From Caballeronia sp. TF1N1 (lineage in GTDB: Bacteria > Pseudomonadota > Gammaproteobacteria > Burkholderiales > Burkholderiaceae), in the NCBI RefSeq assembly GCF_022878925.1, contig NZ_CP084626.1:806001-870000 (forward strand): a stretch of DNA of 64,000 bases, in the 5' to 3' direction. The notes beneath the pieces were generated by a model. It did not search any database, was not told the origin of the DNA, and saw only the letters and a list, made by a program, of their open reading frames with translations. A program made the position numbers and the translations under genes. Shown here in pieces: positions 46,568 through 55,160 of the stretch; positions within the stretch are counted from its first letter, which is position 1, and every line of letters starts with the position of its first letter.

Positions 46568-46599
46568 AAAAGCCGCCCGGACAACGACAGGCGGCTTTC
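46568..46599 (-). terminator. tRNA-Gly terminator
   Basis: On the minus strand the stem AAAGCCGCC/GGCGGCTTT is followed by TTAGTTTC, about 10 bases after the tRNA 3' end. A good intrinsic terminator separating the tRNA from trmB. Confidence 0.75.
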
Positions 46600-46609
46600 T
46601 CGGCGATGC

Positions 46610-46684
46610 TGGAGCGGGCGATGGGAATCGAACCCACGTCTGTAGCTTGGGAAGCTACGGTAATGGCCATTATACGACGCCCGC
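46610..46684 (-). tRNA. tRNA-Gly (anticodon CCC)
   Basis: A 75-base cloverleaf with encoded CCA. The acceptor stem is GCGGGCG/CGCCCGC. The anticodon stem GTAGC/GCTAC holds the loop TTCCCAA. The T-loop is GGGTTCGATTCCC. Anticodon CCC reads GGG. Confidence 0.95.
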
Positions 46685-46760
46685 GTGAGCCCGCTATTTT
46701 AAGCGGCGGCGCGGCACAGCGCAATTGCTGCCCCGGCGCCGGCCACCATGCGGAACTCGT

Positions 46761-47321
46761 TCAGATGCCGAACAAGGTCATCGAAACGGCGAGACGCGTG
46801 ACCACCATCAACAATACCTGCACGATGACAAACAGCAGGATCGGTGACAAATCGATGCCTCCCAAGCGCGGCAAAATGCGTCGCAGGGGATCGAGAAACG
46901 GCGCGGTGATCTGAAACAAAAGCGGCATGGCCGGCGATTGCGGATTGAGCCACGAAAGCAGCGCCATCAGAATCGTCATCCAGATGATGAGGTTCAGCGC
47001 CCACTTCACGACGGTGAGAAGGGCGACGAGCAGGATCATCGGCATCATGAGCGTCGGATCGACGTTGGCCAGCACGACCATCAACGTCACGTAGACGAGC
47101 GAAGCGATGAACGCGGCGAGAATGCTCGCCCAGTCGATCTTGCCGCCGGGCAGGATCTTGCGCAGCGGCAGCACGATCCAGTTGGTTGCCTGCATCACGC
47201 CGTTCGAGACCGGGTTATAGGGCGGCATGCGCACGACCTGCATCCATGCGCGCAGCAAAAGCGCCGCGCCGAACAGAGTGAAGACGGTATTAAGCAGAAA
47301 ACGGGCGATCTCGCCGAACAT
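46761..47321 (-). CDS. YggT family membrane protein
   Basis: 186 residues. Two YggT repeats are seen, each with hydrophobic helices and a PLRKILPGGKIDWASIL- or PLRRILPRLGGIDLSPIL-type element. The family is linked to osmotic protection and cell-envelope functions, but the mechanism is unknown. The start at 47321 has GAGGAA five bases upstream. The frame is open for another 119 codons upstream, but these cross a tRNA T-arm-like motif and have no homology. The usual neighbour proC is absent. Confidence 0.9.
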   Translation of the reverse strand: MFGEIARFLLNTVFTLFGAALLLRAWMQVVRMPPYNPVSNGVMQATNWIVLPLRKILPGGKIDWASILAAFIASLVYVTLMVVLANVDPTLMMPMILLVALLTVVKWALNLIIWMTILMALLSWLNPQSPAMPLLFQITAPFLDPLRRILPRLGGIDLSPILLFVIVQVLLMVVTRLAVSMTLFGI

Positions 47322-48101
47322 CTCGGTTCCTCGATGAAGCCGCACAGGGTTCGAACCTGCGCTGGATAGGGTGAGCGAAGCTAAGGGAAGGCGACGGCCG
47401 GGCCACTCGCCGCGAAAAGATGCGCAGGTGCGTAATCGATAAGTCTTGCGCCGCGCGATAACCCGCCAACAAGCGAAGCGTCGATGCCGACCTTGATCGT
47501 CGTTCGTTCTCGACTGACTCGTCCTGCGGACACGGCGGCTTTTCTGCGCCTTGCTTCCCCGCCCACCGGATAAGCTCGGTGGGGCGCCGGACGTCACCTT
47601 AACATGGCTTGACGGCGGCTTGGGCGCGTTGTCGCACAAGGCGCGGCCGTTTGAGGTTCCGCGGCTTGAAAGGCGCATGCAAGGAGCGTTCGCGAACCTA
47701 TAGGAAAGGGTTTCTCGCGACGGAAAACCCTAGTGTTGTCAATTCGAGACGATCGCAAAAGGCGCGTTTTACGTAAAACTGGCAGGATGGGGAAACGAAA
47801 AGCGAAACCGGTTACATAGAAAAGTTGGGGGATTTATCTGGCAACGAGGCGTAAAGGTGGCCGAAAAAACACAAGTAGCCGAGGCCTTCGGAACCATTTC
47901 CCGCTTTTGTCTGAAAGCCCGCGAGTCTTTACGCCGAATGTGGTTCAACACACACCGATCGAAAGGCTTGGGTTCTTTCCCGCACATTGATGCACGGACA
48001 GGGCGCGAATACTAAAGAAAATACGGATCAACAGGGAAAAAGGTGGCGCGAGAAAGCGCACGGTTTTCCGTGAGGTTTAATCGCTACGTTCGGAGGTCGC
48101 T
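47322..48101. other. Long non-coding stretch upstream of a small ORF
   Basis: No gene seen. It contains a T-arm-like stem-loop at 47343-47363, an inverted repeat at 47707-47731 (AGGGTTT/AAACCCT) and a perfect 14-base palindrome GTTTTACGTAAAAC at 47766-47779. From about 47760 the sequence is AT-richer than the surroundings, as expected for a promoter region serving the small ORF at 48102. Confidence 0.5.
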
Positions 48102-48263
48102 GTGAGCATTTTCTCTTATCGAAAACATTTGCGATTCTTGAGCCAGGCCCAGCGGCGTCGCTGGTGGGATCAGAAAAAGCGTCTAACGCCTCGGGTGGTC
48201 ATCAGCGGGGCATACGTGCCGCCGAATGTCTCGCGCGAATTCGCTTATGTGAAGGTGGGTTGA
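48102..48263 (+). CDS. Small basic protein, 53 residues (hypothetical)
   Basis: GTG start with GGAGG five bases upstream, the best ribosome site in this region. The product has two parts: a strongly basic N-terminal half (LSQAQRRRWWDQKKRLTPR) with two tryptophans, then ISGAYVPPNVSREFAYVKVG. There is no signal peptide or membrane helix. An intrinsic terminator lies 36 bases after the stop, so the unit is a self-contained transcription unit. Family not recognised. Its size suggests a regulatory or nucleic-acid-binding role, but that is a guess from charge. Confidence 0.6.
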   Translation: MSIFSYRKHLRFLSQAQRRRWWDQKKRLTPRVVISGAYVPPNVSREFAYVKVG

Positions 48264-48578
48264 AGCGTCGTCGCTATTCGAACTTTGTGTTGGTAAAGCC
48301 CCGCCTGATCGACTGCCCGGCGGGGTTTTTCTTTGCATTTGTAAATGTCGTTACTTGTTGGGCGGCGAAAGTCCCATCGCAGAACTCTCGCTGATCGAAA
48401 GGCACGCCGGACGGCCGACTCGCGTTGGCGAGCACGTTCAAGCCTTTCCAGAAGCGTAAGAAAACTTGCAATTTGCAACATATGGTTCCAGCGGCATTTG
48501 GCCTTTTTCGATAGATTGAAGCCATACCGTCGTTTGTCGTGCCGTACGGATCGGCAGCAGGCGGCGAGGAGAACGAAG
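48264..48578. other. Intergenic region, terminator plus leader of the repeat protein
   Basis: Contains the terminator at 48299-48331 and then about 245 bases with no gene. The promoter of the exported repeat protein should be here; an AT-rich patch at 48460-48530 is the best candidate, but no clear -10/-35 pair was identified. Confidence 0.4.
48299..48331 (+). terminator. Terminator of the small ORF
   Basis: A perfect 7-base-pair stem (CCCCGCC/GGCGGGG) with a 13-base loop, followed by TTTTTC. Confidence 0.88.
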
Positions 48579-48923
48579 GTGAAAAGGCCCGCTTATTGGA
48601 TGGTTGCAGGGGCGCTGGGTGTCGGCATTGCCGGCGCTGCACAGGCGCATGTTTCGGTGGGTATCGGGATCGGGGTTCCCGCGTATCCGGTTTATCAGGC
48701 GCCGCCGCCGCCGGTTTATGTCGCGCCGCCCGCGCCGGTGTACGTAGCGCCGCAGCAGCCGGTGTATGTTGCGCCGCCGCCGCCCGTGGTCTATGCGCCG
48801 CCGCCTCCGGTCGTCGTCGGAAGTTATGGTTACGGCTACTACGGTCGCCCTTACTATCATCACGGCTACTACCGGGGCGGTCCCGGCTACTATCGTGGCG
48901 GTCCGGGCTACTGGCACCGCTAA
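48579..48923 (+). CDS. Exported Pro/Tyr/Gly-rich repeat protein
   Basis: 114 residues from a GTG start with GAGGAG seven bases upstream. The signal peptide is KRPAYWMVAGALGVGIAGAAQA, cut before HVSVG. The mature protein carries four to five VYVAPP-type repeats (about 45-75), then a Gly/Tyr/His-rich tail (SYGYGYYGRPYYHHGYY). Such short exported repeat proteins are common in Burkholderiaceae. Function unknown, probably envelope-associated. It stands alone, divergent from nothing, and its terminator is not evident. Confidence 0.75.
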   Translation: MKRPAYWMVAGALGVGIAGAAQAHVSVGIGIGVPAYPVYQAPPPPVYVAPPAPVYVAPQQPVYVAPPPPVVYAPPPPVVVGSYGYGYYGRPYYHHGYYRGGPGYYRGGPGYWHR

Positions 48924-49063
48924 TCGACAATTCGGCTGTCGAATCTCCTGGCGATGCATGTCCCCAAGCGGACCTGCATCGCTTTTTTCGTTGCGGCATC
49001 GCTTTTCAGAAGCGCGTCATAACTGGGACAATGACAGCTCTCCTCACCCCTCGTCCTCGTCCC

Positions 49064-50029
49064 ATGTCCTCACTTCCCGCACCTACCTTCGAAGACGTCG
49101 CCGATGCCGCTCGCCGCATCGAAGGCGTCGCGCATCGCACGCCGGTTCTCACGTCCACCACGGCCGACGCCATGTCGGGCGCGTCGCTCTTCTTCAAATG
49201 CGAAAACTTCCAGCGCATGGGCGCGTTCAAGTTTCGCGGCGCCTATAACGCGTTGTCCCATTTCGACGATGCCCAGCGCAAAGCCGGCGTTATCACGTAC
49301 TCGTCGGGCAATCATGCGCAGGCCATCGCGTTGTCGGCGAAGCTCTCGGGCATCCGCGCGACCATCGTCATGCCCGAAGACGCGCCTGCCGCGAAGATGG
49401 CCGCGACGCGCGGCTATGGCGGCGAAGTGATCACCTACGATCGCTATACGCAGAACCGCGAGGAAATCGGCCGCGCGCTCGCAGAGGAACGCGGCATGAC
49501 CCTGATCCCGCCATACGATCATCCACATGTGATCGCGGGGCAGGGCACGGCGGCAAAGGAATTGATCGAAGAAACCGGACCGCTGGATTACCTGTTCGTC
49601 TGCCTCGGCGGCGGCGGGCTGATCGGCGGATGCGCTCTCGCCGCTGCCGCGCTCAGCCCGTCGTGCAAGGTGATCGGCGTTGAGCCGGAAGCGGGCAACG
49701 ACGCGCAGCAGTCACTCGCGCGCGGCGAGATCGTGCATATCGAAGTGCCGCGCACGATCGCCGATGGCGCCGCTTCCACGCATGTCGGCGAATACAACTT
49801 CCCGATCATCCAGCGTCATGTGGACAGCATCGTCACCGTGAGCGACGCCCAGTTGATCGACACGCTGCGCTTTTTCGCGCAACGCATGAAGATGGTCGTC
49901 GAGCCGACCGGCTGTCTGGCCGCCGCGGCGGTGCTGCAGAAAGTGGTGCCGGTGGAAGGCAAGCGCGTGGGTGTGATCGTGAGCGGCGGCAACGTCGATC
50001 TGGCGCGTCTGGCGGAATTCGTCGCCTGA
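49064..50029 (+). CDS. PLP-dependent serine/threonine (threo-3-hydroxyaspartate) dehydratase
   Basis: 321 residues, fold-type II. The PLP lysine is K56 in GAFKFRGAYNA. SSGNHAQAIAL binds the substrate carboxylate, and CLGGGGLIGG is the phosphate loop. There is no C-terminal ACT domain, so it is the short catabolic type. It is close to threo-3-hydroxyaspartate ammonia-lyases and serine racemase-like dehydratases; the substrate cannot be fixed from sequence. An earlier ATG at 49031 is possible. It is convergent with a LysE-type exporter. Confidence 0.88.
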   Translation: MSSLPAPTFEDVADAARRIEGVAHRTPVLTSTTADAMSGASLFFKCENFQRMGAFKFRGAYNALSHFDDAQRKAGVITYSSGNHAQAIALSAKLSGIRATIVMPEDAPAAKMAATRGYGGEVITYDRYTQNREEIGRALAEERGMTLIPPYDHPHVIAGQGTAAKELIEETGPLDYLFVCLGGGGLIGGCALAAAALSPSCKVIGVEPEAGNDAQQSLARGEIVHIEVPRTIADGAASTHVGEYNFPIIQRHVDSIVTVSDAQLIDTLRFFAQRMKMVVEPTGCLAAAAVLQKVVPVEGKRVGVIVSGGNVDLARLAEFVA

Positions 50030-50065
50030 CGTGAGCTCGCTCATCGCGCGAACGTCATGCGTCGC

Positions 50066-50734
50066 TCAAACCGGCGCGTGCACGATCAGATCGCGGTAAC
50101 CATTGACGATTACGCTGTACGCGAAATAAGCGAATAGCACGGCCGAAAGCACATGACACGCGCGCAGCAGGCTCGTGCCCGCGCGCTTGCGGCCGTGGCT
50201 CGCCAGCGTGCAGACGAAGAGCGTCCAGCCGAGTCCGCCGCAAAAGAAGCCGATCAGGAAAACGGACGCGCTCATCGCGCTGGTCGCGCCGGCCTTGGCG
50301 ATCAACGCGCCGCCCACGGCCGCGAACCACAGAATCGCACTTGGCGACGACACCGCGAGCAAACAGCCACGCACGAAACTCTTCGCATGACTTTGGCGTG
50401 GCAGACGGTCGTCGGCTTCGCCTTCGACAGGCGGCGCGGATGCGGGATTCAGCGACTCGCGCGCCATCTTCCACGTGAGGAACAGAAGCACGATCGCCCC
50501 GCCGATCCACACGACCCATCGCACGGCCGCGAATTGCAGAAGCGCCGACATGCCGGCCAGCGCGAGCGCCGCGTAGAAGAGATCGCCGAAACAGGTCCCG
50601 AGGCCGAGCACGAATCCTGGTTTGAAGCCGTGCGACAGCACGAGCGAAATGATCGCGACATTGGCAATGCCAATATCCAGACACAGCGACAACGACAAAA
50701 AGAAGCCGTCGGACAGCAGGGACCACGAGTGCAT
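50066..50734 (-). CDS. LysE family translocator
   Basis: 222 residues with six hydrophobic helices. GFKPGFVLGLGTCFGDLFYAA and SSPSAILWFAAVGGALIA are the usual LysE/RhtB blocks. It probably exports an amino acid or derivative across the inner membrane. The start at 50734 has no clear Shine-Dalgarno; an A-rich run precedes it. It lies 10 bases downstream of the asparaginase stop in the same direction, so the two are likely co-transcribed. Confidence 0.85.
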   Translation of the reverse strand: MHSWSLLSDGFFLSLSLCLDIGIANVAIISLVLSHGFKPGFVLGLGTCFGDLFYAALALAGMSALLQFAAVRWVVWIGGAIVLLFLTWKMARESLNPASAPPVEGEADDRLPRQSHAKSFVRGCLLAVSSPSAILWFAAVGGALIAKAGATSAMSASVFLIGFFCGGLGWTLFVCTLASHGRKRAGTSLLRACHVLSAVLFAYFAYSVIVNGYRDLIVHAPV

Positions 50735-50744
50735 CGTCTTTTTT

Positions 50745-51737
50745 TTAGTGATCGCGTAGCGCGAAGTGGATGTCGAGGCGGCCGGTCGGTACGCCGACCG
50801 TGTTGCGCATTGGCGGGTGGCGAAAGCGTGCGAGCGCGCCAAGCTGCTCGTCCGTGCCTATGCCAAGCCGTTCGAGTACATGCACGACGACCGCGTTGAG
50901 CACGCCGGTGTTGCCGTCTTCCACCTTCACCGCGATGCCGAGTGTGCCTTCGGGGCGCCGCACGCCAATGGCGTAGCACGCGTCCGCGCCGGTCTTGCCG
51001 ACGAGCGTGCCGCCGAAGGTTTGCATCAGCAGCGTACAGAAGCGGCCTTCGCCGGCGACGAGTTCGGGATGCGCCGTCATCGCCTTATAGATACGCGCGA
51101 GCGGCGTACCGTCCGGCGCATCGGCGATCTTTGCGAAGAGCCGCGCGAGGCAATCGAGCGGGAAGGCGGGCGTTGGCAGATTGCAGCCGTCGATGGCCCA
51201 TTGCACTTCGTCGTCGGCGAGATCAACGACGCGCGCCATCGTCCGCTTGACCCACGCCTGCAGCGGATGCGCGGGCAGATGATAACCGTCGAGCGGCGCA
51301 TTCATGGCGCGCGCGCCGGCCAGCATGCCGGCGTGCTTGCCGGAACAATTGCTGCACACGGGCGTCGGCGTGAAATCGCGTTTGATCCAGTCGCGGAAGA
51401 CGGCATCCGAAATGGGCGGATGGCCGCCGCAGCGAAGATCGGCTTCGCTTGCTTCGGCTTTCGCGAGCATCGCCCGCGCGCGCTCGATATGACGCGGCTC
51501 GCTGTTATGCGACGCGCACATCAGCGCCAGATCTTCTTCGCTGAAGCCGAAGCGTTCGAGCGCGCCGGTTTCGAGCACGGCCAACGCCTGCGCGGGTTTC
51601 GCCGCCGAGCGCGGCAAGGTCACGCGATATGGATCGCCGAACGAATGCAGCACGCGCCCGGATGCATCGACCACCGCGACATGCGCCGCATGCGTGTTCT
51701 CGATGACATCGCCACGAAAAACCGTCGCCCCGATCAT
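50745..51737 (-). CDS. L-asparaginase of the Rhizobium etli type II family
   Basis: 330 residues matching the ReAII-type asparaginase family (PF06089), which is unrelated to AnsA/AnsB. Motifs: [44 protein letters not shown] and [11 protein letters not shown]. The serine/lysine pair and two zinc-site cysteines of the family appear to be present. It hydrolyses asparagine to aspartate. The start overlaps the ubiD stop as ATGA. Confidence 0.88.
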   Translation of the reverse strand: MIGATVFRGDVIENTHAAHVAVVDASGRVLHSFGDPYRVTLPRSAAKPAQALAVLETGALERFGFSEEDLALMCASHNSEPRHIERARAMLAKAEASEADLRCGGHPPISDAVFRDWIKRDFTPTPVCSNCSGKHAGMLAGARAMNAPLDGYHLPAHPLQAWVKRTMARVVDLADDEVQWAIDGCNLPTPAFPLDCLARLFAKIADAPDGTPLARIYKAMTAHPELVAGEGRFCTLLMQTFGGTLVGKTGADACYAIGVRRPEGTLGIAVKVEDGNTGVLNAVVVHVLERLGIGTDEQLGALARFRHPPMRNTVGVPTGRLDIHFALRDH

Positions 51738-53350
51738 GCTTTTATCGCCGATGGCGACGTGTCGAGGCCGAGTTCGCTCCACAACGTATCGACGCGGCGC
51801 TTGACGGCTTCGTCCATGACAATCGGGCGGCCCCATTCGCGCGTGGTCTCGCCGGGCCATTTGTTGGTCGCGTCGAGTCCCATCTTCGAGCCGAGCCCCG
51901 CCACGGGCGACGCGAAGTCGAGATAGTCGATCGGCGTGTTGTCCACGAGCACGGTATCGCGCACGGGATCCACTCGCGTCGTGATCGCCCAGATGACTTC
52001 CTTCCAGTCGCGCACGTTCACGTCTTCATCGACCACGACGATGAACTTCGTGTACATGAACTGCCGCAGGAAACTCCATACGCCGAACATCACGCGCTTG
52101 GCGTGGCCGGGATAGCTCTTCTTCATCTGCACGATGGCCATGCGATAACTGCAGCCTTCTGGCGGCAGATAGAAGTCCGTGATCTCGGTGAACTGCTTCT
52201 GGAGGAGCGGCACGAAGACTTCGTTGAGCGCGACGCCGAGCACGGCCGGTTCGTCGGGCGGCTTGCCGGTATAGGTCGAATGGAAGAGGGCGTCGCGCCG
52301 CATGGTGATCTTTTCGACGGTGAAGACCGGGAACCACTCCTGTTCGTTGTAGTAGCCGGTGTGATCGCCGTATGGACCTTCGAGCGCGTGTTCGTATTTC
52401 GCGGATGCCCCCGCGGACGGACGCGGCGGCGCGCCCGCGGGCGCAGGCGGCGGCACGCCGTCTTGCGGATGGATGAAGCCTTCGAGCACGATCTCCGCGC
52501 GCGCCGGTACTTGCAGCGTGTCGACGCCAGGCGTCAGGCACTTCGCCAGTTCAGTGCGCGAGCCGCGCAGCAGCCCCGCGAACTGATACTCGGACAACGA
52601 ATCGGGCACCGGCGTGACGGCGCCGAGGATCGTCGCGGGATCGGCGCCTAGCACGACCGCCACGGGATACGGCTTGCCGGGATTGGCGAGCGCGAATTCG
52701 CGAAAGTCGAGCGCGCCGCCGCGATGAGCGAGCCATCGCATGATGAGTTTGTTGCGTCCGATCAGCTGTTGCCGATAAATGCCGAGATTCTGCCGCGACT
52801 TGTTGGGGCCGCGCGTGACGGTGAGGCCCCAGGTGAGCAGCGGGCCGGCGTCGCCGGGCCAGCAGGTTTGGATCGGCAAGCGCGCGAGATCGACATCGTT
52901 GCCTTCCCAAACTATTTCCTGGCAAGGCGGCGAATTCACCGATTTCGGCGCCATGTCCCAAACGGCCTTGGCAAGCGACAACAGCTTGCCCGCGTCCTTC
53001 AAACCCTTGGGCGGCTCGGGCTCCTTGAGCGCCGAGAGCAGCCGGCCGACATCGCGCAGCGAGCCGAGCGCGGCGGTGTCGCTGCCGAGGGCCGTATCGT
53101 TGCCGCTCTGCGCTTGCGTTTCGATACCCATGCCGAGCGCCACCCGGCGCGTCGTGCCGAAGAGGTTCGCAAGCACGGGCATGGAATGTCCCATTGGCGT
53201 TTCGAACAACAGGGCAGGGCCGCCCGCGCGCAATACGCGATCGGAAATTTCGGTGATTTCGAGAACGGGGGAAACGGGCTGCCGAACACGGCGCAGTTCA
53301 CCTAGCGCTTCGAGGCGGGCGGTGAAGTCGCGCAGATCTTTGTATTTCAT
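51734..53350 (-). CDS. ubiD: UbiD family decarboxylase
   Basis: 538 residues. Typical UbiD segments are [51 protein letters not shown] and [18 protein letters not shown]. It needs prenylated FMN (from UbiX, not in the window) and decarboxylates 3-octaprenyl-4-hydroxybenzoate in ubiquinone synthesis. Length and motifs favour the ubiquinone enzyme over aromatic-degradation relatives. It leads an overlapping set with the asparaginase and LysE genes, which seems incidental. Confidence 0.93.
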   Translation of the reverse strand: MKYKDLRDFTARLEALGELRRVRQPVSPVLEITEISDRVLRAGGPALLFETPMGHSMPVLANLFGTTRRVALGMGIETQAQSGNDTALGSDTAALGSLRDVGRLLSALKEPEPPKGLKDAGKLLSLAKAVWDMAPKSVNSPPCQEIVWEGNDVDLARLPIQTCWPGDAGPLLTWGLTVTRGPNKSRQNLGIYRQQLIGRNKLIMRWLAHRGGALDFREFALANPGKPYPVAVVLGADPATILGAVTPVPDSLSEYQFAGLLRGSRTELAKCLTPGVDTLQVPARAEIVLEGFIHPQDGVPPPAPAGAPPRPSAGASAKYEHALEGPYGDHTGYYNEQEWFPVFTVEKITMRRDALFHSTYTGKPPDEPAVLGVALNEVFVPLLQKQFTEITDFYLPPEGCSYRMAIVQMKKSYPGHAKRVMFGVWSFLRQFMYTKFIVVVDEDVNVRDWKEVIWAITTRVDPVRDTVLVDNTPIDYLDFASPVAGLGSKMGLDATNKWPGETTREWGRPIVMDEAVKRRVDTLWSELGLDTSPSAIKA

Positions 53351-53517
53351 CGATGATCAGAAAGGGACTCGAGGACGGCCCAGAAGGGCGGAACGGCTGC
53401 GCGCCAGACGATTGTCGATTTTACATGCGCTCGCGTCGGTGCGTTCGGAGACATTCAGCAAATTCCGCTTCCAATGCCCCAACTGGCGCGGTTTTCGGCA
53501 ACTGAACACTGTTCGTT

Positions 53518-53532
53518 ATTACTGTAAGTAAT
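53518..53532. promoter_or_regulatory. Palindrome upstream of the 53553 promoter
   Basis: A perfect 6+3+6 inverted repeat ATTACT-GTA-AGTAAT, 20 bases before the -35 element. A plausible activator or repressor site. Confidence 0.35.
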
Positions 53533-53552
53533 TGAAACGGAAGTCTATAGCA

Positions 53553-53580
53553 TTGACGGATGATTAAAGCCTGCTAGAAT
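53553..53580 (+). promoter_or_regulatory. Sigma-70 promoter
   Basis: TTGACG at 53553-53558 and TAGAAT at 53575-53580 with 16-base spacing, each one base from consensus. The predicted start is near 53587. Confidence 0.65.
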
Positions 53581-53586
53581 CCTTTG

Positions 53587-53720
53587 CCATCCTTTGCGGG
53601 CTTTGAAACTTTTTACCGCTGCCTCAGGTCTTTCAGACGCACATGCGTCGCCTGCGCCGAACCTGCCCGGCGATTCATGGCTGTTGGTTGTCACGGCCGG
53701 CGTTACAAGCGCCGGTTTTT
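53587..53720 (+). ncRNA. Candidate small RNA or attenuator leader
   Basis: The promoter at 53553 and the terminator at 53697 delimit a transcript of about 134 bases. Inside, GACGCA/TGCGTC (53636-53649) forms a hairpin nested in CAGGT/ACCTG (53625-53629 with 53661-53665). It matches no RNA family I can recognise; 4.5S and 6S RNA features are absent. It could be an independent sRNA or an attenuator of the lytic transglycosylase gene. Confidence 0.4.
53697..53720 (+). terminator. Intrinsic terminator in the leader
   Basis: A perfect 6-base-pair stem (CCGGCG/CGCCGG) with a 7-base loop, followed by TTTTT. It lies 207 bases before the next start codon. Confidence 0.7.
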
Positions 53721-53927
53721 CGCGTGGAAAGCCTCTGCGCATTCATGGCATGCAGTTCGTGCCGCGCACTCCGGTCAACTTTTTTACCGGCGGCTTTCCA
53801 GACGGCTCCATGCCGTTTCCCCGATGCCGTTTGTGCTTGCCGAGAGCGAGCGGTGTCTGATTTACGCATTGAATTCGCGTTTTATTCGTATTCATCTGCG
53901 TTAAATCAAGCAACATTGGGAGCATAG

Positions 53928-55094
53928 ATGAACGCTTCGGTTTTCTGGGGTTCCGACACCCGCGCAGCGCAGATCGTGCGCATTGCGCTGCGTCGTGGAC
54001 GCCGTTTGAGTCAGCATCTCTTCAGCCTCGTCGGCGGCGCCGCCGTCATCACGGCTTTCGCACTTTGGCTCCTGCCATCCTGGCGTACGACCTTCGCCGC
54101 ACGAATCATGCCGTTCGTTTCGGCGGCCGTGCAGGCCGGTCCGGCTCGTTTGCTCGCGGGGCAGCCGCTGCCGCCGTTCACGGCGGTGCATCGGCCGCCG
54201 GTCGAGTCGAATCTGGCTGTCAATCTCGTGTCGAAGGCACGGGCCGCGGATGCGCGCGAAGTGCCCGCAACCGCCGCTCCGTCGCTCGGCGCCGCGACCT
54301 ACGACGACGCCAGCGCCCGCCAGCTTACGGGCGGCATCAGCCTCGCCGTATCGCCTAACGGGCTCGATCCGCGCACCATGCCCTCCGTCGGCATGCTCGC
54401 GAGTCTGATTCCCGCCCAACGCGTCGTCGCCGATGCCCGCGACGACCGCGTCCTCATCTCGACGCGTGAGCAGCAACTCGTCGCCAGCTTCATCGCGCGG
54501 CGATATCGCGTGGCGCAGGACCCGGTCAGCGAGCTCGTGCGCGCGGCCTTCGATACCGGCCGCGAAGTGGGCCTCGATCCGTTGCTGTTGCTTTCGGTAA
54601 TGGCGATCGAGTCCGGCTTCAATCCGTATGCCGAAAGCGGCGTGGGCGCGCAGGGTCTGATGCAGGTGATGTCGAAGGTTCATTCCGACAAATTCCAGTA
54701 CTTCGGCGGTTCGCACGCGGCGCTCGATCCGCTCGCAAATATCAAGGTCGGGGCGCTGGTGCTGAAGGACTGTATCGCGCGTGGTGGTTCGGTCGCGGGC
54801 GGTCTGCGTTATTACGTGGGTTCGTCGACGCAGGACGACGGCGGGTACGGCGCGAAGGTGCTGGCCGAGCGTTCGCGTCTGCGCGATGTCGCGCGTGGCC
54901 GCAATGTGCCGATCAACTCGCCGCAAGCGCCCGTGCAGGCGGCGCCGAAGCAGGTTCTCGCTTCTACGTCGGCCGCCACGGCGGATGGCAGCAAGCGCGT
55001 GCATGCGACCATCGACAATCAGAAGAAAGCGGAATCGCAGGACGAAACCGATAGTGAAGCGAAGCATGTTGCTTCGGCCGAGTTCGGCGCCTGA
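53928..55094 (+). CDS. Lytic transglycosylase (SLT domain) with N-terminal membrane anchor
   Basis: 388 residues. One hydrophobic segment at about 32-52 acts as a signal anchor. A low-complexity Ala/Pro linker follows. The SLT lysozyme-like domain is at about 190-320: VMAIESGFNPYAESGVGAQG contains the catalytic glutamate of the E-S motif. GLMQVMSKVH and GGLRYYVGSS follow. The C-terminal tail is Ala/Lys-rich. It cleaves peptidoglycan strands to 1,6-anhydro products in the periplasm. The upstream region carries a promoter and terminator, so expression may be attenuated. Confidence 0.9.
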   Translation: MNASVFWGSDTRAAQIVRIALRRGRRLSQHLFSLVGGAAVITAFALWLLPSWRTTFAARIMPFVSAAVQAGPARLLAGQPLPPFTAVHRPPVESNLAVNLVSKARAADAREVPATAAPSLGAATYDDASARQLTGGISLAVSPNGLDPRTMPSVGMLASLIPAQRVVADARDDRVLISTREQQLVASFIARRYRVAQDPVSELVRAAFDTGREVGLDPLLLLSVMAIESGFNPYAESGVGAQGLMQVMSKVHSDKFQYFGGSHAALDPLANIKVGALVLKDCIARGGSVAGGLRYYVGSSTQDDGGYGAKVLAERSRLRDVARGRNVPINSPQAPVQAAPKQVLASTSAATADGSKRVHATIDNQKKAESQDETDSEAKHVASAEFGA

Positions 55095-55115
55095 GTTTTT
55101 TTGGTCGAGTCGTAA

Positions 55116-55142
55116 AAAAGGGCACCCTCGGGTGCCCTTTTG
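55116..55142. terminator. Bidirectional terminator between convergent genes
   Basis: AAAAGGGCACCC-TC-GGGTGCCCTTTT is a perfect stem with A- and T-runs on both sides. It serves the lytic transglycosylase gene and the convergent aminotransferase gene. Confidence 0.9.
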
Positions 55143-55160
55143 CTTTTCTTCGCTGCAAAT

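Larger units (their letters stand above)
53351..53927. other. Divergent intergenic region with a structured leader
   Basis: Contains a palindrome (53518-53532), a promoter (53553-53580), a hairpin (53636-53649) and an intrinsic terminator (53697-53720). After these come about 207 bases to the lytic transglycosylase start. Two short frames (53594-53860 and 53643-53927) lack ribosome sites and recognisable domains. Confidence 0.6.

Noticed and set aside
47337..47543. Long-range pairing AAGCCGC/GCGGCTT around the T-arm-like motif, suggesting tmRNA or an intron-containing tRNA
   Set aside because: No D-arm, anticodon arm or tag-peptide frame lies between. A 7-base match is expected by chance in such GC-rich DNA.
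53643..53927. A 94-codon frame ending directly before the lytic transglycosylase ATG
   Set aside because: No ribosome site, Arg/Cys-rich unnatural composition, and it crosses the terminator at 53697-53720.
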